Assembly (NCBI RefSeq): GCF_900099765.1
Contig: NZ_FNDX01000016.1
Coordinates: 1 to 64,000 of the forward strand
Source: Paenibacillus typhae
GTDB taxonomy: Bacteria; Bacillota; Bacilli; Paenibacillales; Paenibacillaceae
Reading direction: 5' to 3'
Length of the DNA stretch: 64,000 nt
Positions 7,220 to 16,288 of this stretch are shown here, in pieces. The notes beneath the pieces are model-generated. The model made no database searches, was not told the DNA's origin, and worked only from the letters and a program-made list of their open reading frames with translations. How positions within the stretch are numbered: the stretch's first letter is position 1; the number at the start of each line of letters is the position of its first letter. The translations under genes and the position numbers were made by a program.

Positions 7220-10201
7220 ATGAAACGCAAAGGGTGGCTAGTTCCGGTTCTGATCACGTCTATTGTTCTGTCCGTTATGATGAATTTGTTTGTGGCGGCA
7301 CCAACCAAGGTTGAGGCTGCCAGTATCGGAACCATCACTGAGAATGACACGATCTATCAGATTATGGTCGACCGTTTTTATGACGGGGACAGCTCCAACA
7401 ATGCCACCGGTGCCGCAATCCGCTATGGTGAGAACTCTGAGGAGGATTTCCGCTACATGAAGGGCGGAGACTGGCAGGGGGTTATCAACAAGCTCCCTTA
7501 CATCGCCAATATGGGCTATACGGCAATCTGGATCTCCCCGGTAGCCGAGCCTCAGATGACGAACCGTGACAATAACGGCACAGGCAAGAACACTGCTTAT
7601 CACGGCTACAATGTAAAAGACCCGAATGCGGCCAACCCGTACTTTGGAACCAAGGAGAAATTGAAGGAGCTCGTTGATTCCGCACATGCACTCGGTATTA
7701 AGGTTATTATCGACGTGGTGCCGAATCATATCGGCGACTATATGCTCGGAACCCAGGCCTATTATGATATTCCGGGTCTGCAGCCTGCTGCACCGTTCAA
7801 TAATCCGGCCTGGTACCATCACAACGGGGACATTAACTGGTCACTGGCCGACGGCCGTTATGACCAATGGGCTCAGGATTATCTTGAGAATCATGATCTG
7901 GGCGGCCTGGATGATATTGATTTTGATGTACCTGCCGCCAAACAGGCCATTTTCAGCTCCATTAAGGCCTGGTTTGACTATACAGGCGCAGACGGCGCAC
8001 GCGTGGATGCTGCCAAGCTGATGAAGCCGACCGACATCGGCGAGCTGCAGAACCTGCTGGGGGTTAATACCTTTGGTGAGAATTTTGACGGCAACGCCGA
8101 GTTTGTCTCCCGCTGGGTCGGAGCGAACAAAGAGTGGGGTATGCTGGACTTCCCGCTGTTCTTCTCGGTGCTGAACAGCTTTGCTTACGGGCAGTCTTTT
8201 GACGCAAATGTTAAGAGTACACTGGCTCAGGATTCCTATTACAACGGAAATGCGAATCATATGGTCACCTTTATCGACAATCATGACCGGAACCGTTTCC
8301 TGACGGAAGCCGGGGGCAGCGTTGAGAAGCTGCAGAATGCCCTGTCCTTCATCTTTACGGTCCGCGGGACTCCGGTAGTGTTCCAGGGAACTGAACAGAA
8401 CAAGGGTAACGGCAACGGCCAGATCATGACCGGGGGCATCGCCGATACCTGGAACCGCTGGTCCATGGTGAAGCGGGATGCGAACGGCAATGTGCTCGAA
8501 AATTATTTTAACGAAAATACCAGCACCTACAAGCATGTAGCCAAGCTGAACGAAATCCGCAAAAACAATCCGGCCCTGCGCACAGGAACCCAGCGTGAAA
8601 TGTGGTCTGCGCAAAACCTCTATGCCTTCTCCCGGCGGATTGACAGCGGCACAAATGTCGGACAGGAAGTCATTTCGGTGTTCAGCAATGCTTCCAGCGG
8701 GACGCAGACGGTAACCATTCCGCTGCGCAGCGAAAGCACACTGACTGCAGGGACTGTCCTCATCAATCAGCTCAATACTAACGATACAGTGACCGTGCAG
8801 GCAGGCGGTGTTACAGGCAAGCAAATTACGGTATCCGTTAATGCCAACTCGGCAAAAATCTACGCCAAGACACAGCCTGTTTCCGATACAGTGGCACCAA
8901 CAGTTCCAGCAAACGTTACAGCAACCGTACAGAATGCTTCCAGTGCAACAATCAGCTGGACGGCGTCCACAGATAATGTGGGAGTAACCGGCTATGAAAT
9001 TTACCGTAACGGAGTCAAGGTGGGCACCTCTGCAACCACTTCCTATACGGACAGCGGACTTGCAGGGCAGACCAGTTACAGCTACACGGTAAAAGCCTTT
9101 GATGCAGCGGGGAATCTGTCCGCTCTCAGTGCGGCTGCTTTAATCACCACCCCGGCCGGCAACAGTGTGACGATCTACTACAAGCAGGGATATACCACAC
9201 CATATATCCATTACCGGCCGGCGGGAGGAACCTGGACTACCGCACCGGGTGTAGCCATTCCGGCATCGGAAGTATCCGGATATAACAAAATTACAATTAA
9301 TATCGGCTCCGCCACCCAGCTTGAAGCCTGCTTCAATAATGGCAGCGGCACCTGGGACAGCAACGGCGGCAGCAATTACCTGTTTGGTACCGGCACCTGG
9401 ACCTATACACCGACCGGAAACATTCAGGCAGGTGGACCTGCAGGTCCTACAGCCACACCAACGGTAGCACCTACTGCCACACCAACACCAACCGTGGCAC
9501 CGACCGCGACTCCAACGCCAACGGTAGCACCAACCGCTACACCAACCGTGGCGCCTACTGCCACTCCGACAGCCACGCCAGTGCCAACTGCAACTCCAGG
9601 TGGCAATTCAGTAACCATATATTATAAAAATACTGCGTTTACGAACTCTTATATTCATTACAGTGTAGACGGTTCAGGGGTATGGACCACCTCACCGGGA
9701 CAGCAGCTGCAGGCTTCGTCATACTCCGGATACAAGTCAGCTACGATTCAGCTTGGCACAGCCGCAGGTCTGACGGCAGCGTTCAACAATGGCAGCGGTA
9801 CCTGGGATAATAACGGCGGCAGCAATTACCGCCTGACTGCCGGCACTTGGAGTCTGGTAAACGGCAGCCTGACAAGCGGCGTGCCTCAGGCTGACAGCGT
9901 AACCTTCAGAGTTACTGTGCCAAGCACCACGCCGTCATCCGGGCCAGTGTATCTCAGTGGCACGTTCAACAGCTGGAATGCGGCCGACCCTGCTTACCAG
10001 CTGACCAAAGGCAGTGACGGAGTATATTCCATCACCCTCAGCCTGCCTGCGGGAACAGCAGTACAGTATAAAGTGACGCGCGGCAGCTGGGCAACGGTAG
10101 AAACAAGCTCAAGCGGCGCCGAGATTGCCAATCGTACACTCACACCAGCCGGCGGAGCGCAGACGGTAAACCTGACCGTGCAGCGCTGGAAGGATCAATA
10201 A
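7220..10201 (+). CDS. Secreted modular alpha-amylase (GH13, FnIII, two CBM25, CBM20-like)
   Basis: Extracellular starch hydrolase of 993 residues. Order: signal peptide 1-33 (basic start, hydrophobic core, VEAAS cleavage region); GH13 barrel about 40-550 with nucleophile D263 (GARVDAAK), acid/base E287 (FGENF) and stabiliser D356 (IDNHD); FnIII about 558-645; CBM25 about 647-738; a Thr-Pro-Ala-rich linker 742-793; a second CBM25 about 795-888; a CBM20-like starch-binding domain about 891-993. The two CBM25 copies share SVTIYYK and FNNGSGTWD.NGGSNY. ATG follows AAGGAGAGGGAG. Product profile (endo-amylase, maltooligosaccharide-forming or transferase) is not decided by these motifs. Likely repressed through the palindrome at 7117-7130. 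Confidence 0.94.
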   Translation: MKRKGWLVPVLITSIVLSVMMNLFVAAPTKVEAASIGTITENDTIYQIMVDRFYDGDSSNNATGAAIRYGENSEEDFRYMKGGDWQGVINKLPYIANMGYTAIWISPVAEPQMTNRDNNGTGKNTAYHGYNVKDPNAANPYFGTKEKLKELVDSAHALGIKVIIDVVPNHIGDYMLGTQAYYDIPGLQPAAPFNNPAWYHHNGDINWSLADGRYDQWAQDYLENHDLGGLDDIDFDVPAAKQAIFSSIKAWFDYTGADGARVDAAKLMKPTDIGELQNLLGVNTFGENFDGNAEFVSRWVGANKEWGMLDFPLFFSVLNSFAYGQSFDANVKSTLAQDSYYNGNANHMVTFIDNHDRNRFLTEAGGSVEKLQNALSFIFTVRGTPVVFQGTEQNKGNGNGQIMTGGIADTWNRWSMVKRDANGNVLENYFNENTSTYKHVAKLNEIRKNNPALRTGTQREMWSAQNLYAFSRRIDSGTNVGQEVISVFSNASSGTQTVTIPLRSESTLTAGTVLINQLNTNDTVTVQAGGVTGKQITVSVNANSAKIYAKTQPVSDTVAPTVPANVTATVQNASSATISWTASTDNVGVTGYEIYRNGVKVGTSATTSYTDSGLAGQTSYSYTVKAFDAAGNLSALSAAALITTPAGNSVTIYYKQGYTTPYIHYRPAGGTWTTAPGVAIPASEVSGYNKITINIGSATQLEACFNNGSGTWDSNGGSNYLFGTGTWTYTPTGNIQAGGPAGPTATPTVAPTATPTPTVAPTATPTPTVAPTATPTVAPTATPTATPVPTATPGGNSVTIYYKNTAFTNSYIHYSVDGSGVWTTSPGQQLQASSYSGYKSATIQLGTAAGLTAAFNNGSGTWDNNGGSNYRLTAGTWSLVNGSLTSGVPQADSVTFRVTVPSTTPSSGPVYLSGTFNSWNAADPAYQLTKGSDGVYSITLSLPAGTAVQYKVTRGSWATVETSSSGAEIANRTLTPAGGAQTVNLTVQRWKDQ

Positions 10202-10218
10202 CATTACAGAATCTCACA

Positions 10219-10256
10219 ACAGCGCTGCTCCGGATGGGGCGGCGCTGTATGTTTTT
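10219..10256 (+). terminator. Intrinsic terminator after amylase
   Basis: ACAGCGCTGCTCC pairs with GGGGCGGCGCTGT, followed by ATGTTTTT, 18 bases after the amylase stop. Confidence 0.85.
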
Positions 10257-10374
10257 AGCAATCCGACCGTTCGGTAGTGGCTTAGTTCATTTATTCACCA
10301 AGCATTTGGTTAAGCATAAGCCGGTGAATATCCGGCATGAATAAATTCATTCTCCGACAGACTGAGGAAAGACA

Positions 10375-10415
10375 GAAAGAGGGGGTATCTGGAATTCAGA
10401 CCCCCTCTTTCTTGG
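10375..10415 (-). terminator. Terminator for the LacI-family gene
   Basis: A perfect 12-bp stem, GAAAGAGGGGGT/ACCCCCTCTTTC, at 10375-10386 and 10400-10411, about 25 bases past the stop of the minus-strand regulator. T tracts are weak on both sides. Confidence 0.65.
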
Positions 10416-10436
10416 TATTTTGCGAAATGGATGATT

Positions 10437-11453
10437 TTAGCGTGCAGGACCTGCTGTAGACTCGCGCACAATCAGCTCAGGCTCGAGCAGCAGACGCCGG
10501 GAGGCCGTACAGTTTTCCCGGATATGATCCATCAGCCACTGGCCGGAGGTGACACCCAGCTTGAAGGTATCAATATTCAATGAGGTAAGCGGCGGTGTGG
10601 TATAGCGGGATAAGGGGTATTCATCAAAAGCAGCGATGCCCAGCTGACCGGGGACTTCGATCCCCAGCTCGCGGGCCGCTTTTAATACACCGAACGCTGT
10701 ATAATTAGTCATACATACGACGGAATCAGGACGGTCTTCACGCACCAGCAGACGGAGGGCAGAGCGGTAGCCTTCGTGCTCATCGGCCTGGCTGTTCACG
10801 ATCCAATCCTGGCGGACAAGTCTGCCGGACTGCTTGAGCGCCTGCAGGTAGCCGCTCAGCCGGCGGCTGAAGATGCGCTCATTCCGCTGTCCGCCGATGA
10901 AAGCGGGGCTGCAGTAGCCCTGCTCCAGCAGATGGCGGGTCAGCATTCTTCCGCCTGCTTCATTGTCGAAATCTACCCAGCTCGCTGCAGGCTCCATCTC
11001 ACCAATGGAAACATAAGGAAAGTTGAGCCGGTCCAGCTCTTTGGCCAGCTCCTCCGTCAGTACCGAATTATTGGCAATGATTCCGTCAACCCGCTGGTTC
11101 AGCACCAGCCTGTTCAGGAAATGATCCTCCGCATCATGATGCTGGATATTGCAGAGAGTCAGTTCGTATCCAAGGGGACCCATTACACTTTCGATTCCGC
11201 CGATAATATTATAGAAGAACTGGTTCAGAAATTCGCTCTCTTTGGACATGTCGACCAGCAGCCCTACAGTCTGGCTGCTCTGCCTGGCTAAACCGGTTGC
11301 GATGCTGCTTGGTATGTAATTCATCTGCTTCATAATCTCGCGGACCCGCTGCTTGGTCTCGTTTGAAATTTTGGGAGAGTCGTTCAACACCTTGGAAACG
11401 GTGGACTTTGCCACATTTGCTGCCCTTGCGACATCCGAAATGGTTACTTTCAT
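10437..11453 (-). CDS. LacI/GalR-family transcriptional regulator (MalR-like)
   Basis: 338-residue repressor. The N-terminal helix-turn-helix at 3-25 (TISDVARAANVAKSTVSKVL) is followed by the hinge helix region (SSIATGLAR) and a periplasmic-binding-protein-like sugar sensor to the end. It converges on the secreted amylase gene with no other gene between. The perfect CG-centred palindrome at the amylase promoter is a natural target, suggesting maltooligosaccharide-responsive control. Effector and target are inferred, not shown. Confidence 0.9.
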   Translation of the reverse strand: MKVTISDVARAANVAKSTVSKVLNDSPKISNETKQRVREIMKQMNYIPSSIATGLARQSSQTVGLLVDMSKESEFLNQFFYNIIGGIESVMGPLGYELTLCNIQHHDAEDHFLNRLVLNQRVDGIIANNSVLTEELAKELDRLNFPYVSIGEMEPAASWVDFDNEAGGRMLTRHLLEQGYCSPAFIGGQRNERIFSRRLSGYLQALKQSGRLVRQDWIVNSQADEHEGYRSALRLLVREDRPDSVVCMTNYTAFGVLKAARELGIEVPGQLGIAAFDEYPLSRYTTPPLTSLNIDTFKLGVTSGQWLMDHIRENCTASRRLLLEPELIVRESTAGPAR

Positions 11454-11566
11454 CGGGATCCCTCACAAAAAAATAGAGTAAAAGGTATTATTTAATAGTT
11501 TATCATTTTGCGGCGTCTTATTCGACTGTCAACATTGATTCCAGCGGCCTGCGGCCTGCTGCAGAT

Positions 11567-11583
11567 TTTACGCTGCGTTGATA
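11567..11583 (+). promoter_or_regulatory. Partial PHO-box-like repeat upstream of phoR
   Basis: TTTACG, five bases (CTGCG), TTGATA. This copies the spacing and much of the sequence of the strong PHO box before pstB (TTTACA-CTGCG-TTAACA). Only two degenerate repeats are visible, about 90 bases before the phoR start, so it may be a weak or decayed site. Confidence 0.35.
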
Positions 11584-11673
11584 ATTGGCGGAGGAACTGG
11601 TATTTTCACGAAAATGGGGTTAGGATGTTCTCAAAGACCCAAAGACATATGATAAGAAAGAGGACAGTCTGCT

Positions 11674-13467
11674 ATGAAACCGTTTCGCATCCGTCTCACC
11701 TTCATCCTGATGGCCCTGGTCGGAATTTCCATGATCGGGGCAGGCCTTACGATGGCCAAGCTGTTCAAGGATTCTCATATCTCTGCGCTGGAGGAAAACA
11801 TGTCCCGGGAAATAAAGCTGCTCTCCGGAACCTTTCAGTTTATGGATATGAACAGCCCTCAGGCAATCAGCTACTATACAGAGCATGCTGAACATATTGC
11901 ACGTCTGACAGACTCCCGTATCACCTTTATTACAAAGGAAGGGAAGGTAATCGGCGATTCTGAACGGAATCCGCTGGAAATGGACAATCATTCGAACCGT
12001 GAAGAAGAAGTGCTCGCGGCAAAGGAAGGGATCGGCCGGGCTATCCGCTACAGCGATACGCTGGACCGCGAGATGCTCTATGTTGCCGGTGCCGTAACCT
12101 CAGATGACGGTTTTGACGGCTATATCCGGCTGTCGATGGGCCTGGACGCAGTGAGCGAAGGGCTGAGCAGAGCGTGGATTATTATGGCTGCGGGGCTGGT
12201 GCTGCTGTTTGTGGCGGCCACCTTTGTGAGCTATAAAGTGGCATCCAGCATGACCTCGCCGCTCGAGCAGATTACAAGGGTTGCCCGCCGGATTACCGAT
12301 CTGGATTATGATGCGAGGGTGCCGATTCAGCGCAAGGATGAGGTCGGCCAGCTGGCCAAAGCGATCAATGCGATGGCGGATAGCCTGCAGGCGCAGCTCA
12401 AGACCATCCGGGACAATGAGGATCTGCTGCAGAGCGTGCTGGACAATATGACCGGAGGAATTGTCATGGTTAACGCCGAAGGGGAGTTTGCGCTGATTAA
12501 CCGTGCAGCAGAACGCATGCTGGATGTGAAGAACAGTGAGCTGGCCGGTCATTCCTATAAAGAGCTGAAGCATCATTATGAGCTGAGCCGGCTGATTGAA
12601 GAAGGCGTGCTCTCGAGTGAGCCGATTCATGAAGAACGCAGCATTTATACTCCGGCAGAGCGGATTGTCCGGCTGGACGGTGTGCCGATGACCCAGGACA
12701 GCTCCCACAGGGGCATGCTGTTCCTGCTGCAGGAAGTGACCGAAATCCGCCGGCTGGAGAAAATGCGCAGCGAATTTGTCGCGAACGTCTCGCATGAGCT
12801 GAAGACCCCGGTCGCAGCAGTCAAAGGCTTTGCCGAAACCCTGCTTGGCGGCGGTGTAAACGATGAGAAGACGGCACGCTCCTTCCTGCAGATCATATAT
12901 GATGAGAATGAGCGGCTGAACCGGCTGATTGGAGATATCCTGGAGCTGTCCAAAATTGAATCCAAGCGGGTACAGCTGGACTGTTCGCCGGTATATCTGA
13001 GCGAATTCTTTGATTCTGTTCTGGAGACGCTCAGCAAGGTAGCCGAGAAGAAAAAAATCTCACTCAACGCCGTTGTGCCGGATGAACTCTTCATGGAAGG
13101 GGATGAGGACAAGCTCCGGCAGATCTTCATGAATCTGTTGTCCAATGCGATTAATTACACCCATGACGGCGGGAATGTCAAAATTACGGTCGCCAACGGA
13201 CATAAGCCGGATGGTACGGAAACGGTTATTTTTACGGTCAGTGACACCGGCATGGGGATTCCCCGCAAAGACCTTCCGCGGATCTTCGAACGGTTCTACC
13301 GGGTGGATAAAGCCCGGTCCAGAAGCTCCGGCGGCACGGGACTGGGCCTGTCCATCGTGAAGCATCTGGTAGAGCTCCACCGGGGAACGATTACGGTAGA
13401 GAGCGATCTCGGAATCGGAAGCTCGTTCATACTGGAGCTGCCGCTGCTGCAGGAGCATGATAAATAA
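11674..13467 (+). CDS. phoR: Phosphate-sensing histidine kinase PhoR
   Basis: Membrane histidine kinase of 597 residues. TM helix about 8-30, extracellular sensor 31-167 with the PhoR-type segment IRYSDTLDREMLYVAG, TM about 168-188, HAMP 188-243, PAS 250-360, HisKA with phospho-accepting H374 (FVANVSHELKTP), ATPase domain about 475-593 with DTGMGI and GGTGLGLSI. It lies before, not after, its partner phoP, with 190 bases and a PHO box between them. Known role of the family: activates PhoP under phosphate limitation. Confidence 0.9.
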   Translation: MKPFRIRLTFILMALVGISMIGAGLTMAKLFKDSHISALEENMSREIKLLSGTFQFMDMNSPQAISYYTEHAEHIARLTDSRITFITKEGKVIGDSERNPLEMDNHSNREEEVLAAKEGIGRAIRYSDTLDREMLYVAGAVTSDDGFDGYIRLSMGLDAVSEGLSRAWIIMAAGLVLLFVAATFVSYKVASSMTSPLEQITRVARRITDLDYDARVPIQRKDEVGQLAKAINAMADSLQAQLKTIRDNEDLLQSVLDNMTGGIVMVNAEGEFALINRAAERMLDVKNSELAGHSYKELKHHYELSRLIEEGVLSSEPIHEERSIYTPAERIVRLDGVPMTQDSSHRGMLFLLQEVTEIRRLEKMRSEFVANVSHELKTPVAAVKGFAETLLGGGVNDEKTARSFLQIIYDENERLNRLIGDILELSKIESKRVQLDCSPVYLSEFFDSVLETLSKVAEKKKISLNAVVPDELFMEGDEDKLRQIFMNLLSNAINYTHDGGNVKITVANGHKPDGTETVIFTVSDTGMGIPRKDLPRIFERFYRVDKARSRSSGGTGLGLSIVKHLVELHRGTITVESDLGIGSSFILELPLLQEHDK

Positions 13468-13563
13468 CAGGCAGTCTTCAAGATTCCGGCTGCTGGGCAG
13501 CGCAATGGATTTGCAAGCGGCAGCAGCGGGCGATAATATTGAACTGTAAAGTCATCTGCGAAA

Positions 13564-13606
13564 TTTGTAGTTATTTTACACCGGGTTAACATTCCGGTGA
13601 TATGAT
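13564..13606 (+). promoter_or_regulatory. PHO box and -10 before phoP
   Basis: Four hexamers at 11-bp period: TTTGTA (13564), TTTACA (13575), TTAACA (13586), GTGATA (13597); the middle two match the TTAACA consensus best. TATGAT at 13601-13606 is a good -10, so PhoP~P bound here would activate its own gene separately from phoR. Confidence 0.8.
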
Positions 13607-13658
13607 GGGTTTGCTGCTTTTATGTAAATTTTAAAAACATGTGAATACGGGGGAAACT

Positions 13659-14387
13659 ATGGCACAACGATTGCTGGTCATTGAAGACGAACCGACGCTG
13701 GCCCGGCTGCTGTCCTATAATCTGACGCAGGAAGGCTATGAGGTGACAGTGGAGGATCATGGAACGGCAGGATACGACCGTGCGACTAGAGAACCTTTTG
13801 ATCTGATCGTACTGGATCTGATGCTGCCCGGTATGAACGGGATTGATATCCTCGACAAGCTTCGCGGTCAGGGCATCCGTACGCCTGTTATTGTGCTGAC
13901 AGCCAAAAATGCCGAAGAGGATGTAGTCCGCGGCCTGAAATCCGGCGCTGATGACTACATTACGAAGCCGTTCGGCGTATCGGAGCTGCTCGCCAGAGTC
14001 AGCGCTGTACTCCGCCGGATTTCCGGGGTAACGGAGGAGATTCAGGCGGAAACGCCGGCCTCCGCATCGACTATCATTTTGGGACAGCTCGAAATTTATC
14101 CGGAGCGGTATGAGGTTTCACTGGGCGGACACAGCATTAACCTGCGGCCGAAGGAGTTTGAGGTGCTGCTGTATCTGGCACGTAAGCCGGGAGTCGTGCT
14201 GACCCGCGATGACCTGATGAACGCCGTCTGGGGGTTTGATTATATCGGCGGGCAGCGTACGGTGGATGTCCATGTCAGCTCATTGCGCAAGAAGCTGGAG
14301 CTCGATCCGGAATCCGTCCATATTGATTCAATCCGCGGCGTAGGCTACAAGCTGGTCGTCAACAAAAAAAGAGCACCGGTCATATAA
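13659..14387 (+). CDS. phoP: Response regulator PhoP (OmpR family)
   Basis: 242 residues from the ATG at 13659, which follows ACGGGGGAA; a GTG at 13641 is upstream of that site. Receiver domain with the phosphorylated D53 (VLDLMLPG) and Lys in ITKPFG; C-terminal OmpR winged helix (RPKEFEVLLYLA, GGQRTVDVHVSSLRKK). With PhoR it should control the PHO-box genes here, including itself and pstB-phoU. Confidence 0.93.
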   Translation: MAQRLLVIEDEPTLARLLSYNLTQEGYEVTVEDHGTAGYDRATREPFDLIVLDLMLPGMNGIDILDKLRGQGIRTPVIVLTAKNAEEDVVRGLKSGADDYITKPFGVSELLARVSAVLRRISGVTEEIQAETPASASTIILGQLEIYPERYEVSLGGHSINLRPKEFEVLLYLARKPGVVLTRDDLMNAVWGFDYIGGQRTVDVHVSSLRKKLELDPESVHIDSIRGVGYKLVVNKKRAPVI

Positions 14388-14410
14388 TATGACGGTGTTC
14401 TTTTCAATTT
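14371..14410 (+). terminator. Terminator overlapping the phoP stop
   Basis: GAGCACCGGTCATAT pairs with ATATGACGGTGTTC, then TTTTCAATTTT. It overlaps the last codons of phoP and separates phoP from the pstB promoter. Confidence 0.85.
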
Positions 14411-14493
14411 TGAAAAACCTACATAAAAATTGAAAGATAAATAAACAATATCATTACAATTTTGTGAGATGAATCATAACAGGTCTCCGTGAT

Positions 14494-14547
14494 TTTACAC
14501 TGCGTTAACATTTCTCTTCAACTCTATTTACACTAAAAGCTTATCAT
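14494..14547 (+). promoter_or_regulatory. Four-repeat PHO box and -10 before pstB
   Basis: TTTACA (14494), TTAACA (14505), CTTCAA (14516) and TTTACA (14527), each 11 bp apart with 5-bp gaps. A -10 hexamer TATCAT begins at 14542. This is a complete B. subtilis-style PhoP activation site. Confidence 0.9.
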
Positions 14548-14585
14548 TGGGTACGAAGATGATGAGAAGGAGACTGCCAAAACAC

Positions 14586-15341
14586 ATGAAATCCATCATT
14601 GACATAGAGAAGCTTGATCTCTACTATGAGTCATTTCACGCATTGAAGAACGTGGATCTGCAGATTCCGGAGAAACAGGTGACCGCTTTTATCGGTCCAT
14701 CCGGCTGTGGTAAATCCACCCTCCTGCGCACCCTAAACCGTATGAACGACATGATTCCCGGAACACGCATTGAAGGTAAAGTGAACATCGGCGGCAAAAA
14801 TATTTACAGCGACGAAGTGGAAGTGGAAAGCCTGCGCAAGCAGGTCGGCATGGTGTTCCAGCAGCCCAATCCGTTTCCGAAGTCGATCTATGACAATGTG
14901 GCTTACGGCCCGCGTCTGCACGGCACCCGCTCCAAGCAGGAGCTTGATGAGATTGTGGAGCAGAGTCTGCGCCAGTCCGCCCTCTGGGAGGAAGTCAAAG
15001 ATTTCCTGAAAAAGTCTGCACTCAGCTTGTCCGGCGGACAGCAGCAGCGTCTGTGCATTGCCAGAGCACTTGCCGTCCAGCCAGATATCCTGCTCATGGA
15101 TGAGGCAACCTCAGCCCTTGACCCTGTCTCCACCCTCAAGATTGAGGAGCTGGTGCAGGAACTCCGCAGCAAATACACGATTGTAATGGTTACACACAAC
15201 ATGCACCAGGCTGCACGTGTTTCAGGACGGACCGTATTTTTCCTGAATGGTGTAATTGTGGAAGCTGCGGATACAGAGATGCTGTTCTCGAATCCGAAGG
15301 ACTCCCGCACAGAAGACTACATCTCCGGACGTTTCGGCTAA
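14586..15341 (+). CDS. pstB: Phosphate ABC transporter ATP-binding protein PstB
   Basis: 251 residues from the ATG at 14586, with AAGGAGA about 12 bases upstream; an earlier TTG at 14547 lies in the -10 region. Walker A GPSGCGKS 37-44, signature LSGGQQQR 148-155, Walker B ILLMDE 168-173. The NRMNDM and [14 protein letters not shown] segments are specific to PstB. It drives high-affinity phosphate import, but pstS, pstC and pstA are not next to it. Confidence 0.95.
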   Translation: MKSIIDIEKLDLYYESFHALKNVDLQIPEKQVTAFIGPSGCGKSTLLRTLNRMNDMIPGTRIEGKVNIGGKNIYSDEVEVESLRKQVGMVFQQPNPFPKSIYDNVAYGPRLHGTRSKQELDEIVEQSLRQSALWEEVKDFLKKSALSLSGGQQQRLCIARALAVQPDILLMDEATSALDPVSTLKIEELVQELRSKYTIVMVTHNMHQAARVSGRTVFFLNGVIVEAADTEMLFSNPKDSRTEDYISGRFG

Positions 15342-15410
15342 TATCCTTACGGGGACCCGTTCCTGGATTTTCAGGCTGACCATATGTTTTTGAGGAGGAA
15401 CTCTTTTATT

Positions 15411-16070
15411 ATGATTCGCAGAAAAGAATTCGATAAAGATCTGGAAGAACTGCGCAGCCTGCTGCAGCAAATGGGCGAACACGTAAATGATGCACTGGAA
15501 GGTGCGATTGTTGCCTTGCAGACGCTTGACATTGTACGCGCACAGGAAATTGTAAAGGCGGATTTGCGCCTTAATGCGATGGAAGACCGGATTATGGAAA
15601 TCGGTTCCCGTCTGATTATTACCCAGCAGCCTGTAGCCAAGGACCTGCGCCGCATTATTGTTGCCTTCAAAATCTCCAGTGACCTTGAGCGTATGGGCGA
15701 TCTGGCACTGGATGTGGCAAAGGTAACGATGCGCATTCAGGGGCAGACCCTGATTAAGCCGCTGGTTGACATTCCGCGCATGGCTGAGATTGTATCGGTG
15801 ATGATCACCGAAGCGATTCAATCCTACCTGGATGAAAATACCGATTTGGCTTACAAAATGGCCCAGGATGATGATCAGGTTGACGGACTGTACAGCGCAA
15901 CCATCAATGAGCTGTATGCTTATATGGTTGAGAAGCCGGAATCGCTGAACCAGGCGATGCTGCTGACCCTGGTCGGCCGTTACATCGAGCGGATTGCTGA
16001 CCATGCGACCAACATCGGTGAGAGCGTAGTGTATCTCGTAACCGGCAAACGTCCGGATTTGAATCAGTAG
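15411..16070 (+). CDS. phoU: Phosphate-signalling protein PhoU
   Basis: Two tandem three-helix PhoU domains in 219 residues from the ATG at 15411, preceded by TGAGGAGGAA. The metal-binding signatures are visible (DLRRIIVAFKISSDLERMGD and GRYIERIADHATNIGE). Known role: links Pst transporter activity to PhoR inhibition. It follows pstB by about 70 bases in the same PHO-box operon. Confidence 0.95.
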   Translation: MIRRKEFDKDLEELRSLLQQMGEHVNDALEGAIVALQTLDIVRAQEIVKADLRLNAMEDRIMEIGSRLIITQQPVAKDLRRIIVAFKISSDLERMGDLALDVAKVTMRIQGQTLIKPLVDIPRMAEIVSVMITEAIQSYLDENTDLAYKMAQDDDQVDGLYSATINELYAYMVEKPESLNQAMLLTLVGRYIERIADHATNIGESVVYLVTGKRPDLNQ

Positions 16071-16087
16071 AATGAAGCAATACCCAA

Positions 16088-16121
16088 ACAGCAACCCCCT
16101 CTGGCGGGTTGCTGTTTTTTT
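16088..16121 (+). terminator. Intrinsic terminator after phoU
   Basis: ACAGCAACCC pairs with GGGTTGCTGT followed by a T run, 18 bases after phoU. Confidence 0.92.
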
Positions 16122-16288
16122 AATAGGAATATAAGATATTATCCGTTTCAAGCAGGTGAAGATTGGCAATCCTGCATTTCATGCGGGAATATGCCTTACT
16201 GCAGCGCGAATCGTGCGCTTTGGTTCATTTTGGTGCAGGGCATATGGTAAGATGTAAGAAGTAAGCAAGAAAAAGGCGAGGTGCTACA

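Noticed and set aside
7841..8824. 327-codon minus-strand frame inside the amylase gene
   Set aside because: Antisense shadow of the conserved GH13 barrel.
15222..16169. 315-codon minus-strand frame
   Set aside because: Opposite phoU and the end of pstB, whose coding is certain; composition is that of an antisense shadow.
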